Assembly (NCBI RefSeq): GCF_036172515.1
Contig: NZ_JAXKVW010000012.1
Location: 17,017-81,016, forward strand
Source of the DNA: Flexistipes sp.
GTDB taxonomy: Bacteria > Chrysiogenota > Deferribacteres > Deferribacterales > Flexistipitaceae
Direction: 5' to 3'
Length of the DNA: 64,000 bases
Both the position numbers and the translations under genes were made by a program. Of the stretch, positions 1-9,968 are shown one piece after another (position 1 is the stretch's first letter; each line of letters opens with the position of its first letter). Below the pieces are notes generated by a model. That model searched no databases, was not told the origin of the DNA, and worked only from the letters and a program-made list of their open reading frames with translations.

Positions 1-1
1 T

Positions 2-1483
2 GTGGCAGTTTGGGGAACGGCGAAAATAATCGGCAGTAAGATATACCATAACAGTTGTCTGGGGGATTTTGACCAGGCAAGAGACAGGGGTGCCTTTGGC
101 GGAGGAGTATATGCAAATATCGTTAAGATAGAAGACTCGGTTATCAGCGGTAATGAGGTTGTTGGTGTCGGAGCAGCCGGAGGTGGAGTTTATTCTGTCG
201 GAGGCATAGATCCGTATTCCGATAATTCAATAATTAAAAGGTCAAGTATCTCCGGTAATCTTATTCAGGGGATGTTTGCTTACGGTGGTGGAATATATTC
301 AGACGGCGGCAGTATAGGTAATCAGAAAAAAATTACAGTGGTTAATTCAACTGTAACGCAGAATCTCGCCGAGCCTTATCCATACCTTCCACCCTTTCTC
401 CTGGATATGGGTTATTGGCGTGGCGGCGGCATTTACATGTCAAACGGCTATATGGAAATAAAAAGCTCCACAATTGTGAATAATGAAGTAGGTGGGAAAC
501 TTAGAATAGATGATTTGAATAAACCGAATATAGGCGGCGGCGGTATTGCAGCTACCATAGGAAACGCTCACGCTGTGGAAGATATGAAGATAAGCCAGTC
601 TATAGTTGCCGGAAATAAACTGCATTATGATAACGGTACAATAAAAGCCGAAGACATTTTCACCGGCTCATTGCTGTCTTTTATTTCCGGTGGCTACAAC
701 TTGTTTGGTAAAGTTAATTTTGATCATATTTTAGTGCCTGTAGGAGAGTACTTGTGGAGATCTTTGATCAGAATACATTATCCGAAAGTGGGAGATGTAA
801 ACAGTGTTGATATGAGTCAGGTGCTTAATCTGACAACAGGTATTGAAGAATCTTCTATAATCAACTCAAAAGGTGTTGATGCAGGTGGGCCTGTGATACT
901 TTATTACCGGCCCGCCGGTAATGCCCTGGATAAAATTCCTGACACTTATTCGGTGAATTATGTAGAAGGTCAATATAATTTGTCGGGCAGCACTGCAGAC
1001 AGCGATTTCTTACGTATATTTTTAGACAGGCTGGAAAATTATCTGCAAGTAGATAACTTAACCAATAATTTTATAACTTCTTTTGAGGATTTTCTTTTGA
1101 ATTACGATATAGACCCTGATACTTCAGGAATTCAGCATTATACAGATCCTGACAATAATTCCATTACTTCTTTGGATAATGTGAATTTCTATGGTCCTGC
1201 AGAAACCTGGCCTTCCAATCTTAGTAATTATCCTTATATTTTATTTTGGCAGAAACTTCGCGAATATATGCATGATAATTACAGCTTGAGTTATGATGAA
1301 AGTATTCTGAACGGAAATATCTGGGATAGCTTGTTTTCAACGGGATATTTAAACGAAAATTCAAATATTTATATGGATATTCTGACAAATACCTTGAACA
1401 ATAGCATTTCTGTTTATGACCAGCTTGGTTTTGAGAGGCCTGCAAATTTGCAATCTGATATAGGTGCATTGGAGATAAATTAA
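2..1483 (+). CDS. Beta-helix surface protein, 5' end outside window
   Basis: The reading frame is open from the first bases, so the real start is probably upstream of the window. The visible 493 residues carry repeated glycine-rich turns (GGGVYA, GGGVYS, GGGIYS, GGGIYMS, GGGGIAA) alternating with short beta-strand runs such as SSISGN and STVTQN. This is the look of a right-handed parallel beta-helix of the polymorphic outer-membrane or adhesin type. The C-terminus ends QSDIGALEIN, which matches the 'choice-of-anchor Q' tail (DIGAxE) that closes many secreted beta-helix proteins. It is most likely exported and surface-bound. No enzyme motif is visible. It lies upstream of a second, unrelated repetitive surface protein, so the two may form a surface-structure locus. 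The fold call is fairly safe; the function is unknown. Confidence 0.75.
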   Translation: MAVWGTAKIIGSKIYHNSCLGDFDQARDRGAFGGGVYANIVKIEDSVISGNEVVGVGAAGGGVYSVGGIDPYSDNSIIKRSSISGNLIQGMFAYGGGIYSDGGSIGNQKKITVVNSTVTQNLAEPYPYLPPFLLDMGYWRGGGIYMSNGYMEIKSSTIVNNEVGGKLRIDDLNKPNIGGGGIAATIGNAHAVEDMKISQSIVAGNKLHYDNGTIKAEDIFTGSLLSFISGGYNLFGKVNFDHILVPVGEYLWRSLIRIHYPKVGDVNSVDMSQVLNLTTGIEESSIINSKGVDAGGPVILYYRPAGNALDKIPDTYSVNYVEGQYNLSGSTADSDFLRIFLDRLENYLQVDNLTNNFITSFEDFLLNYDIDPDTSGIQHYTDPDNNSITSLDNVNFYGPAETWPSNLSNYPYILFWQKLREYMHDNYSLSYDESILNGNIWDSLFSTGYLNENSNIYMDILTNTLNNSISVYDQLGFERPANLQSDIGALEIN

Positions 1484-2135
1484 AATAATCACTTTGAGAA
1501 CTTTGGATAATTCAGTAAGTGCGGCTTCAGACGGGCAAAGTTTATTTTGCAAAACTATCATTGTAAGCACATTTGCATATTTGTTTACCATATAGCTTCA
1601 TATGGTAAAGATTTACACCCGAGCACTTAAACTTTAAGTGCTCAGTGGAGTGGAGAAACCTTAAAGTGAAACTTTTGAATAATGTATACTTATAAATTTT
1701 ACCACCCCTTAATCCCCTCCTAACTCTTTGATAGGAGGGGAGATAAAGCTCCTCCCCTAAATTAGGGGAGGTTGGGTGGGGTATGATATTAAGTTGTTTG
1801 ACGATAGAGACCTCTCCGCTTCGGTCGAGGTGACAGTTTTTTGCATAGCATCAGCTATGATCGGATAAATAGAATGTTAAACATATTTACCAGTCTTTCA
1901 GATTGGTGTTAGCCGTAGGCATATTTGCAAAATTTGAGATAATAAGTTAAATTTAAAAAAAATTGAAAAATATTGGACATAATTTTTTTTAAGATGGTAT
2001 AATATAAATAAATATCCAATTAGTATGTGACATTTATTCCTGAAAATTAAATAGGGAGGAAGGAAACATGCAGCCGTAAAGGTGTGCATGTATATATATT
2101 AAGTTACAGTAACTTATAAAAACAGGGGGAAGAAA
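1484..2135. repeat. Repeat island between two surface-protein genes
   Basis: This 650-base gap holds no credible gene but several dispersed repeats end to end. Bases 1501-1560 match a block seen again near 49806-49866 and, inverted, near 25500-25620. A perfect hairpin (TTTACCATAT / ATATGGTAAA) sits at 1584-1609 and another (GAGCACTTAAA / TTTAAGTGCTC) at 1621-1643. Bases 1675-1783 are a copy of the 109-bp element also present at 49461-49569, with only three differences seen. Bases 1864-1925 carry, on the minus strand, the TAAATATGTTTAACATTCTAT core repeat found also near 12914 and 29101. The last 150 bases are the leader of the next gene. Confidence 0.8.
1974..2003 (+). promoter_or_regulatory. 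Candidate sigma-70 promoter for the autotransporter
   Basis: TGGACA at 1974-1979 and a perfect TATAAT at 1998-2003 are 18 bases apart in a very A+T-rich stretch. This would give a leader of roughly 125 bases before the autotransporter start at 2136. The leader has a small palindrome (AGTTACAGTAACTT) just before the ribosome site. Inferred from consensus match only. Confidence 0.55.
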
Positions 2136-5100
2136 ATGAAACGTAGATTTTATCGAAAATCGGTAATGTTTTTGGGAGTGCTTTTGTTTGTATTTTTATC
2201 GGGTACAGCTCTTGCTGTCGACTACGGGGATAACATTACGGGTATATCAGGATTGTATACTAATTCTGATAATATCACCGCATCGGAAATTGTTGGCGAT
2301 AATGAAAGCGCTAAAGCCTACGGTGTGTATGGGCTTAACGTGGACAATTTGTCTTTCCATAATACTACCAGCGGCAGTATAAGTGCTCACAGCAGTATCG
2401 GAAATGTAACAGATGGTAACAATTATTCCTCTGTTGCTACCGGTGTTTATCTTAGGGATAATGTTACACAGTTTAATAATGAGGGAGTTATATCTGCTGT
2501 TTCAGAGGCTGGAAGTTCTATCGACGGCTACTTAACTTCATCTGCCACAGGTGTTTTCAGTGATGCTGATATGAATAGTTTCAGCAACTCAGGAGATATT
2601 ATTGTTAATGCAAATATTGGGAATAACAATGACAATAATTCAAATAATTATATTGATATTGAGGGAGTATCGGGGATATATATGACCGGTAGTGTTGATA
2701 ATTTTTTGAACAGCGGCAATATTTCCGTTTCTGCTGAAGGCGGGAATGGAATAGGAAACCTGGATTCTTACTCCGATGTTTATATTGATAATGTTATAGG
2801 TGTAGAGTTAGGTTCATTGATAGAAAGCTTCAATAATACCGGAACAATATCGGTAGATGCAAAATTGGGGTTTAATGAAGGATATTACACATATAATGGG
2901 ATAGAAAATGTTTACGGTATTAATGCTGGTTTTGTCAATGCTGACTTTAGTAACACAGGAGTAATAGATGTTAATGTTCAAACCGGTGATGCCAACAGTT
3001 TTGATGATGGACTGTCGTATATTGATGTTGTTTACGGAGTTAATTTAAATGGTGCAGTTGAGTCATTTACCAACTCCGGACAAATATCAGTCAGCGCTTT
3101 GACCGGGAATGCTAATGGTTACGATAATAGCGATTCATACATTTATGATGCTAATGGAGTATACTTAAGTTTTGTGGAGAGTTTTGAAAATTCCGGCTTT
3201 ATAGATGTTAATGCTCAATCCGGTGATGCCAATGATAATTACACTGAATCTTATATTGAGTATGTTCGCGGTATATTTGTTGATAGTTTAAATGATTCAT
3301 TTACCAACTCCGGACAAATATCAGTCAGCGCTTTAACCGGAGATGTTAATGGCTATAATTCTTATGCATATGTTGACGAAGTTGTTGGAGTTTCTTCTTA
3401 TTTTAATGAGGGCGATTTCAGTAATGAAGGTTTGATTGATGTTAATGTTCAAACCGGTAATGCTGACAATATTTCATCCGGTTCTTTCATAAGTTATGTG
3501 TCAGGAGCCTCTGTTAATGGTGTTAATGACTTTCAAAATTCAGGAGATATTACTGTTAGTGCTGAAACAGGCAGTGCAAATGATAATGAAACTAACGTCA
3601 GTATAGACACTGTTTCCGGAGCATCAGTATATGGTGATGTGAATAATTTTAATAACTCAGGTAGTGTTATAGTAAGTACCACTACCGGTGATGCTAATGG
3701 CTATTCTTCGAATGCTGAATCGTACAACATTAAAGGAACTTTGCTTTCGGGCAATGTTGGTGATTTTAACAATTCGGGAAATATAGTGGTTGAAAATATT
3801 GTGGGGAATGCAAACGGTGACAGCAGTACAGTTAGAACATCTGATGTATTTGCTTTAGATAAAAACGATATTAATGCAGGAACTTATGGAGCTTATATTG
3901 GAAATGATTTTGATGTGAACAGTTTTGTCAACTCCGGCAATATAGAGGCTTCTGTAAAAGCAGGTGGCGCTATTGGTGATTATTCTGAAATTTACGCAGG
4001 TCATGTGCTGGGAGTTGATATAGGAAGCACTTCAGAGGTATTTTACACAGATTCAATTCCTTCAAATATCCCTCAATTACAGGGAACTGTACAACAAGTT
4101 CCATCATCTGGTTTACATGTCGGCTCATTTGAAAACAGCGGCACCATTTCCGCTTCTGCTGAAGCTGGAGATGCAGCCGGACAGGAATCTTGGGTAAGTG
4201 TTTTTACGGCAAATTCAGTTTGGATTGATTACAGCAAAGTGTTCAATTTCACAAATAAAGGGACCATGATTTCTCAGGGCTCAGCAGGCAGTGCAACAGG
4301 AATAGACTCAATAGTAGGTTTGTCTGATTTTGGTATGGGTTTTCTCGGTGAAGTGGGTAATTTTACAAATGAGGGAAGTATTGTCACAGAAGTATCAGCT
4401 GGTAACGCAACAGGAGAAGGTTCAGCTGTTTTAGTAGGTTCATCTGGAATGAAAGTAGGGGGTGCCTCAATAGATGAGGTTTCGTTGAAGGTGTCAAGAA
4501 CATACTTCCCATATTTTCCTGTGTATGGAGTGCTTTTTGGCAATACATTATACAATTTTGAAAATTCGGGGACAGTTGCTGTTTCTGCCGAGGCAGGCAG
4601 CGCTATGGATAATAATTCCCGTGTGGGTGTCTCTGGGGTTTTAGGAGTCCTGGCAGGTATGAATCCGGAAACCGGAGGTGTTGGTAATTTTGTTAATGAT
4701 GGTGACATTACGGTTGATGCAAGAACCGGCGATGCTTCCGGCTACGATAGCGATATAAGTATTTTTCAAACAGCCGGAGTTGGTGTGGCCTCCTATATGG
4801 ATAATTTTACAAATACCGGTACTATTTCAGTAAATACTGAAGCGGGGGACGCTTCAGGAATTGAATCAGGAGTTGACCTTGGTGGGTTAACGGGGATTTT
4901 AGTAGGCTCCGGATATTACGGCGGCCTTGGGAATTTTATAAATGAAGGTTTAATTTCCGTCAGTTCACTGGGTGGCAATGCTGCTGCAGATAACACTTCT
5001 GTTGGAATTGAAGGTGTTACCGGTGCGAATTTTGATGCCTATTCGGACATGGTAAATAATTTTGAAAATACGGGTGATATTTCAGTAGACACTAAACTAG

Positions 5101-7325
5101 GTAATGCTGCAGGTAACAATACAGATGTGGATATTTGGGATGTTGCGGGTACAAGTTTTGATGCAAAGGTGGATAACTTTACAAATACCGGCACTATTTC
5201 TGTTAACGCTGAAACCGGTGAAGCTTCAGGGGATAATTCTGATATTGATATAGCTAATATAATAGGAGTTATGACAAGATACAGGTCAGTAAGAGCATTT
5301 ATGGATGTAACGCCGGGTAGTGATAGTGGTGTTAATAACTTTACTAACTCAGGAAATATTAATGTTGTAGCTAAAAGTGGAGGTGCGCTTGGCTATGACA
5401 CTACAGCCGAAATAGAAAGTATATTTGGAGGAGAATTTAATTCCTCCGTTGATAACCTTACAAACTCAGGGGAAATATCTGTAGTAGCCTCAGCAGGTGA
5501 CGCTGCGGGAGATAATTCAACAGTTAATATTTCCGGTGTAGGTGGTTTGAGTTTTGAAACAGGAGTAAAAAATGCTGAAAATACAGGCTCTGTTTTGACA
5601 AGTGTAAGAGCCGGCGATGCATCAGGTGACAATTCGACTATTAATATTGAAGGAATAACTGGAATATATTTAGGCGGAGATTCTGAGTTTGTGAACAACG
5701 GACACATTGGAGTTTCAGTTACCGGTGGTAAAGGTTCAAATATAAATCAGGTTGCAGGAATGGTAGCCGCTGATACAGATAACACCACTATCGAAAATAA
5801 CGGCTTGATTTCTGTAAAAATTGATGCAGAGCAGGCAGACTCTGTAGACAATGTTTCCGGCATTTATGTTGTACGCGCGCCCGGAGACACTGTTAACATA
5901 TCCAATACCGGTATGATAAACCTGTGGAGCAGCGCTCCTGAGGCTGATTCAGATATTCGTACACTGAGAATCGGAGAAGACTCATCCGTAAGACTGCAGG
6001 ATAAATTTGCAATTACTTTCGGTCAGATGGGTGTGGATGAAAGACCTATTTACATGGATAATAACTCAACACTCGATTTGAATGATGCCGGGCTTATAGC
6101 AAGAACCGGAACGGATTTAAGCTTCAACAGTCCATATTATCTCATTGAGAATGATAATGGTACGGTTTCGGGAGAATTCGGTAAACTATATAAAGGGTTT
6201 ACCAATCCTGAAATAGGTGTTTCATGGTATGGCAGTGACAGGGGAGAGAATTCCGGCGTTGTTTTTGACTATAATCCACAAAATTCAACTCCTTCCCTTG
6301 GTGTTACAAACACTGGAATAATAGCAGATTCGATATTTGACAGGATACTCTCAGGCAGTTCATTTTCCGGCGGATTGTTTGCATCCGGTACCAAAGTGTA
6401 TTATGCACAGGCCGAACAAAACGACAATACAGCAACTGATGCAGGCTCGTCACTGGGATATTTAAGTGGCAATGAGGCTGGTCCTCAGGAAAATAAAGAT
6501 GCTGTCTATCTTTATCCTTTCTATGAGAGTTTGCAAGGTGATGATTTAGCTTATGATAGTACCGCAACAGGTTTAGTTTTGGGATATGAGAAGGGAATCG
6601 GAGACAGACTGCGTTTTGGAGTTTTCGGCGGCTATGCAAAAGGAAATCTTGATTTTGATATTCAGGGATCCGATGAAGAAGATCAGACATTCTATTCTCT
6701 GGGTATTAATCTCGACAGACTGGCAGGATACGGTTCTCCCTGGTATTTTGGTCTGAAAGCTATGGCATACCGGACAAATCACGACTATACAGGGTATACC
6801 GGACCAAGTTATCAGTTAACAGAAGACGCAGACTATGACAGTAACGGTCTTAAAGGTAGGTTAACTGTAGGTTACCGAATTGCTGGCAGCGATTGGGAAA
6901 TTATGCCTAATGTTGGTGCTGAAATGACACGCTGGGAACTTGACAGTTTTACAACAGATGCATCAGATTCAGCCTGGGATAAGAAATACAGCAGTGAGAG
7001 CAACTCTTATACAACACTGATGGCGGGAATTTCCGGTGAAAAGAACTGGAGAACATCATCCAATAACAGACTTTACTTGGGAGCGCTGGTAAGACTGGAG
7101 CAGGTAGCCGGTGATAATGATATATCGGTTGATCAGGAGCTGGCTAACTTGAATTCCGGAAAAGTGGAAGTTGAGCAGGATATAAGTGATTTCTCCATTG
7201 TTGGTAAAGCAGAGCTTGGTATAGAAATTGGAAAACGTTACTCTTTTAGTTTGGTACCGGGAATAAAAATGAACTCTGACTATAAATCTTATTCCGGTCA
7301 GGCTGTATTTCGTTTGAAATTTTAA
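2136..7325 (+). CDS. Large repetitive autotransporter
   Basis: This 1729-residue protein begins with a signal peptide (basic MKRRFYRK, hydrophobic run, cleavage likely after GTALA). Residues about 50-1290 are some 25-28 imperfect copies of a 35-45 residue unit around NFxNSGxIxVxAxxGDAxG. These are typical beta-helix passenger repeats. The last 270 residues, from about NKDAVYLYPFYES, form an autotransporter beta-barrel, with alternating strands and the expected terminal aromatic (QAVFRLKF). It should be a type Va secreted surface protein whose passenger passes through its own barrel. The start has a good ribosome site (AGGGGGAAG). A terminator follows at 7432. The repeats are strongly Asn/Asp/Ser/Gly rich and lack lysine. 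Ligand and role (adhesion, biofilm) cannot be read from the sequence. Confidence 0.9.
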   Translation: MKRRFYRKSVMFLGVLLFVFLSGTALAVDYGDNITGISGLYTNSDNITASEIVGDNESAKAYGVYGLNVDNLSFHNTTSGSISAHSSIGNVTDGNNYSSVATGVYLRDNVTQFNNEGVISAVSEAGSSIDGYLTSSATGVFSDADMNSFSNSGDIIVNANIGNNNDNNSNNYIDIEGVSGIYMTGSVDNFLNSGNISVSAEGGNGIGNLDSYSDVYIDNVIGVELGSLIESFNNTGTISVDAKLGFNEGYYTYNGIENVYGINAGFVNADFSNTGVIDVNVQTGDANSFDDGLSYIDVVYGVNLNGAVESFTNSGQISVSALTGNANGYDNSDSYIYDANGVYLSFVESFENSGFIDVNAQSGDANDNYTESYIEYVRGIFVDSLNDSFTNSGQISVSALTGDVNGYNSYAYVDEVVGVSSYFNEGDFSNEGLIDVNVQTGNADNISSGSFISYVSGASVNGVNDFQNSGDITVSAETGSANDNETNVSIDTVSGASVYGDVNNFNNSGSVIVSTTTGDANGYSSNAESYNIKGTLLSGNVGDFNNSGNIVVENIVGNANGDSSTVRTSDVFALDKNDINAGTYGAYIGNDFDVNSFVNSGNIEASVKAGGAIGDYSEIYAGHVLGVDIGSTSEVFYTDSIPSNIPQLQGTVQQVPSSGLHVGSFENSGTISASAEAGDAAGQESWVSVFTANSVWIDYSKVFNFTNKGTMISQGSAGSATGIDSIVGLSDFGMGFLGEVGNFTNEGSIVTEVSAGNATGEGSAVLVGSSGMKVGGASIDEVSLKVSRTYFPYFPVYGVLFGNTLYNFENSGTVAVSAEAGSAMDNNSRVGVSGVLGVLAGMNPETGGVGNFVNDGDITVDARTGDASGYDSDISIFQTAGVGVASYMDNFTNTGTISVNTEAGDASGIESGVDLGGLTGILVGSGYYGGLGNFINEGLISVSSLGGNAAADNTSVGIEGVTGANFDAYSDMVNNFENTGDISVDTKLGNAAGNNTDVDIWDVAGTSFDAKVDNFTNTGTISVNAETGEASGDNSDIDIANIIGVMTRYRSVRAFMDVTPGSDSGVNNFTNSGNINVVAKSGGALGYDTTAEIESIFGGEFNSSVDNLTNSGEISVVASAGDAAGDNSTVNISGVGGLSFETGVKNAENTGSVLTSVRAGDASGDNSTINIEGITGIYLGGDSEFVNNGHIGVSVTGGKGSNINQVAGMVAADTDNTTIENNGLISVKIDAEQADSVDNVSGIYVVRAPGDTVNISNTGMINLWSSAPEADSDIRTLRIGEDSSVRLQDKFAITFGQMGVDERPIYMDNNSTLDLNDAGLIARTGTDLSFNSPYYLIENDNGTVSGEFGKLYKGFTNPEIGVSWYGSDRGENSGVVFDYNPQNSTPSLGVTNTGIIADSIFDRILSGSSFSGGLFASGTKVYYAQAEQNDNTATDAGSSLGYLSGNEAGPQENKDAVYLYPFYESLQGDDLAYDSTATGLVLGYEKGIGDRLRFGVFGGYAKGNLDFDIQGSDEEDQTFYSLGINLDRLAGYGSPWYFGLKAMAYRTNHDYTGYTGPSYQLTEDADYDSNGLKGRLTVGYRIAGSDWEIMPNVGAEMTRWELDSFTTDASDSAWDKKYSSESNSYTTLMAGISGEKNWRTSSNNRLYLGALVRLEQVAGDNDISVDQELANLNSGKVEVEQDISDFSIVGKAELGIEIGKRYSFSLVPGIKMNSDYKSYSGQAVFRLKF

Positions 7326-7337
7326 ACTGACTAACGG

Positions 7338-7412
7338 AGTTTTGAATAGGTACCCCACCTTACTTTCCCTAAATCAGGGGGTAAGGTGGAAAATTTATAA
7401 TGATTCAAAACT
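7338..7412. mobile_element. 75-bp hairpin element with 10-bp inverted ends
   Basis: AGTTTTGAAT at 7338-7347 and ATTCAAAACT at 7403-7412 are perfect inverted ends. Inside are CCACCTTAC and GTAAGGTGG, which can pair. The TTTGAATA-type ends and the CCACC/GGTGG core make this a small relative of the element at 49455-49584. Confidence 0.6.
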
Positions 7413-7431
7413 TTTGCTAATGCAAATAATT

Positions 7432-7461
7432 AAGTCCCCGGCCAGACCGGGGACTTTTTTT
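7432..7461 (+). terminator. Rho-independent terminator
   Basis: A 10-bp perfect stem (AAGTCCCCGG / CCGGGGACTT) with loop CCAGA is followed by a run of T. It ends the autotransporter transcript and separates it from the hydrogenase operon. Confidence 0.9.
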
Positions 7462-7558
7462 GTTTCTTTAACTATGTGACTTGATTAAAAATGTTATAAA
7501 TTGTACAATTTCCTCATTGTTTGAGTCATATTTTGCTTCATCAAAAGGTAAGATTCTT

Positions 7559-8995
7559 ATGTCAAAAAATTTGAAAATAGATCCTCTCACCCGCATTGAG
7601 GGGCATCTGAAAATCAGTGTGGAAGAGGAAGCCGGTACAGTCAAAGATGCGAAAGTTCATGGCGAAATGTACCGCGGTTTTGAAAAAATTCTCCATGGAA
7701 GGCACCCGTTTGATGCTGCGAGGATTACCCAGAGGGTATGCGGTATATGCCATGAGGTGCACGGGGTTGCTTCGGTAAAAGCTATTGAAAATTTGTACAA
7801 AGTGGATGTTCCTTTTAACGGTCTGATTCTCAGGGATTTGATTCTGGGCTTGCACGTTATCACCGATCACATCATTCATTTTTATAATCTGTGTCTTCCT
7901 GACTATGTTGATTTTAATGTTATCAGTGAGTATTCGGGATCGGACAGAAATCTTCTTAAAATAAAAGAGCTGATAACCCGCCCTTCCAACCCTTTTTTAA
8001 AAAGGAAAGAGAATGCAAAGCTCATCCGGAACGAAGATTTGTGTATCAGAATGGTTCGTAATTATTTTAAAGCTATTGATGTAAGGTCAAAAGCTGCTTC
8101 CGGACTTGCAATACTCGGAGCAAAAACACCTTTCTGCCAGGCGTTGCTGCCGGGCGGTATTACAACCGATGTTACACTGGATTCTTTGTATAAATATCAC
8201 AAGGTACTGGAAGAAACAGCAGATTTTGTGATTCAGGATTATTACGCTGATGTGCAGATATTGTGCGAATATTTTCCGGAATATTTCGGTATAGGCTCAA
8301 CTTATGATCGTTTCTTTGGTTATGAATCACTGTCAATGAGCTGGGAGCCGCTTTTTAAAGAGGGTGTTTTACACGACAGTAAACTCTATCCTATGGATTA
8401 TAACAAAATAAGTGAAAGACTTGCATCATCATATTATGATGATGAAGGGAAACCGTATTATGGTAAGAACCATGCTTACTCTTGGATAAAGGCGCCTAGA
8501 TATGATGGGCTTCCTATGGAGACCGGCCCTATCGCAAGGCTATTGATAAGCCACAATAAAACAATATCTACTGAAACTGCGAAATATTATCAAGGTGATG
8601 TTCTTTCTTCAACGATGTCCAGATTGCTGGCAAGAGTTGTGGAATGTAAAATAATTTTAAAATATTTGTTTGATCTGATTTCAAAATACAGACCCGGTGA
8701 TGACAACATCGTAACTGTGGATCCGAATCAAAACATTACAGGTTCTGCTTTTGCAACCTCCATAGCTGCCAGGGGAGATCTGATGCATAAAATTTCAACG
8801 GTGGACGGCAGGATTGATGAGTATAATATGGTAATGCCCTCCACCTGGAATTTCGGGCCTTCTACTGGTAGTATGAAGGGTATCGTGGAAAAAGCGCTTA
8901 TCGGCGTAAAATCTTCCGATGAAGCCTCAATAAAGTTGCATACGGAAAGGATTGTTAGGAGTTTTGATCCGTGTACGGCATGCTCAATACATTAG
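7559..8995 (+). CDS. NiFe hydrogenase large (catalytic) subunit
   Basis: A 478-residue NiFe hydrogenase large subunit that binds the Ni-Fe(CN)2CO site for reversible H2 cleavage. The four nickel cysteines are present: C61 and C64 in RVCGICHEVH, and C472 and C475 in DPCTACSIH. Other family motifs are APRYDGLPMETGP and AARGDLMHKI. I chose the ATG at 7559, which gives the standard MSKNLKIDPLTRIEGH start after an AAAAGG site; an upstream in-frame ATG at 7481 adds 26 atypical residues. The protein stops exactly at the last His of the DPCxxCxxH motif. It therefore has no C-terminal extension to be clipped by a maturation protease, as in H2-sensing hydrogenases (HupV/HoxC type). Five to eight bases separate it from the small subunit. 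No hyp maturation genes are in the window. Confidence 0.95.
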   Translation: MSKNLKIDPLTRIEGHLKISVEEEAGTVKDAKVHGEMYRGFEKILHGRHPFDAARITQRVCGICHEVHGVASVKAIENLYKVDVPFNGLILRDLILGLHVITDHIIHFYNLCLPDYVDFNVISEYSGSDRNLLKIKELITRPSNPFLKRKENAKLIRNEDLCIRMVRNYFKAIDVRSKAASGLAILGAKTPFCQALLPGGITTDVTLDSLYKYHKVLEETADFVIQDYYADVQILCEYFPEYFGIGSTYDRFFGYESLSMSWEPLFKEGVLHDSKLYPMDYNKISERLASSYYDDEGKPYYGKNHAYSWIKAPRYDGLPMETGPIARLLISHNKTISTETAKYYQGDVLSSTMSRLLARVVECKIILKYLFDLISKYRPGDDNIVTVDPNQNITGSAFATSIAARGDLMHKISTVDGRIDEYNMVMPSTWNFGPSTGSMKGIVEKALIGVKSSDEASIKLHTERIVRSFDPCTACSIH

Positions 8996-9002
8996 GTGGT
9001 TT

Positions 9003-9968
9003 ATGTTAACAAGAAGGCAGCTGTTGCAACACAGTGCAAAACTATCCATGCTATTGTTCGGCAATAAAGCTTTTGCAGTTGATATTTTTGACGGCTTTAT
9101 CAAACTTGAGGAAAAAAGGATAAAAGTGATTTTTATTCAGGGGCAGGTTTGTGCCGGCTGTTCGATCTCCATGATGTATGGCAATGAAACTAACTTTCTG
9201 CAGTTTATCAGGCATATTATTTCTCTTCAGGTGCATCCCATGCTCTCCTTTGAAAGTTCTTATGATTACCTTGAAATGCTTGAAAAAACAGTAAAAAACG
9301 GTGATTATATTCTTGTCTTTGAAGGAAGCATTCCAATGGGTATTCCCAACGCATGCAATATAGGGGGTATGCCTTTAAAAGAATTTATAAAACCTGCGGT
9401 TGAGAATGCTTCTATAATTGTGGCTTCCGGCACATGCTCTTCGCACGGCGGTATACCCGCAGCTGTGAATAATGAAACCGGAGCCGTATCCATTATCGAA
9501 TACCTTGATATGCAGAATATTCAAAAGCCGTATTTACGTATTCCCGGCTGTCCTGTACACCCTGATTGGCTTATGGGCAGTATCTCCTATATTGCGGCCA
9601 CCGGAAAAATCCCAAAAATAACGGAATTGAAAACGCCGAAAACATATTATAAAGACACTATTCATAACCATTGCAACAGGTTTCAGCATTTCAGCCAGGA
9701 CTTATACCTATCTGATTATGCACAGGATAAAACCAACTGTCTCCTTAAAAAAGGCTGCCGGGGCCCTGTCACATATTCAGACTGCCCGATTCGGAACTGG
9801 AACGGCAATACGAATTTTTGTATTAAAAGCAATGCCCCCTGTGTGGGATGTGTTCATCCGGACTGGCCGTTTGACAGTGATATGTATATTACTGCTGAAA
9901 AGGTGGAAGATATCACCTGGTGGGAGATGCAGAAAAAAGTGAAAAACAGGGAAAAAGATAAAAAATGA
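9003..9968 (+). CDS. NiFe hydrogenase small subunit with Tat signal
   Basis: This 321-residue subunit carries the iron-sulfur chain of the hydrogenase. The N-terminus (MLTRRQLLQHSAK, hydrophobic stretch, NKAFA) is a twin-arginine signal, so the dimer should be folded inside and exported to the periplasm. Proximal-cluster ligands are visible as CAGCS (C50, C53), GTCSSHGG and IPGCPVHPDW. Distal and medial clusters lie in the last third (HNHCNRF, KKGCRGP, SDCPIRNWN, FCIKSNAPCVGC). There is no C-terminal membrane helix. The ATG at 9003 follows GGTGGT and puts the Tat motif at the very start; the longer frame from 8952 would bury it. Its stop overlaps the start of the next gene (ATGA), so translation is probably coupled to the signalling protein. 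Confidence 0.93.
   Translation: MLTRRQLLQHSAKLSMLLFGNKAFAVDIFDGFIKLEEKRIKVIFIQGQVCAGCSISMMYGNETNFLQFIRHIISLQVHPMLSFESSYDYLEMLEKTVKNGDYILVFEGSIPMGIPNACNIGGMPLKEFIKPAVENASIIVASGTCSSHGGIPAAVNNETGAVSIIEYLDMQNIQKPYLRIPGCPVHPDWLMGSISYIAATGKIPKITELKTPKTYYKDTIHNHCNRFQHFSQDLYLSDYAQDKTNCLLKKGCRGPVTYSDCPIRNWNGNTNFCIKSNAPCVGCVHPDWPFDSDMYITAEKVEDITWWEMQKKVKNREKDKK

Noticed and set aside
4274..4708. 144-residue minus-strand open frame
   Set aside because: It is antisense to the repetitive autotransporter; the Pro/Thr-rich product is what repeated Gly/Ser codons give in reverse. Same for 5393-5707.
2136..5700. Regularly spaced DNA repeats as a CRISPR array
   Set aside because: The repeats are in frame, degenerate and code for a beta-helix passenger; there are no identical 25-40 bp repeats with unique spacers, and no cas genes.
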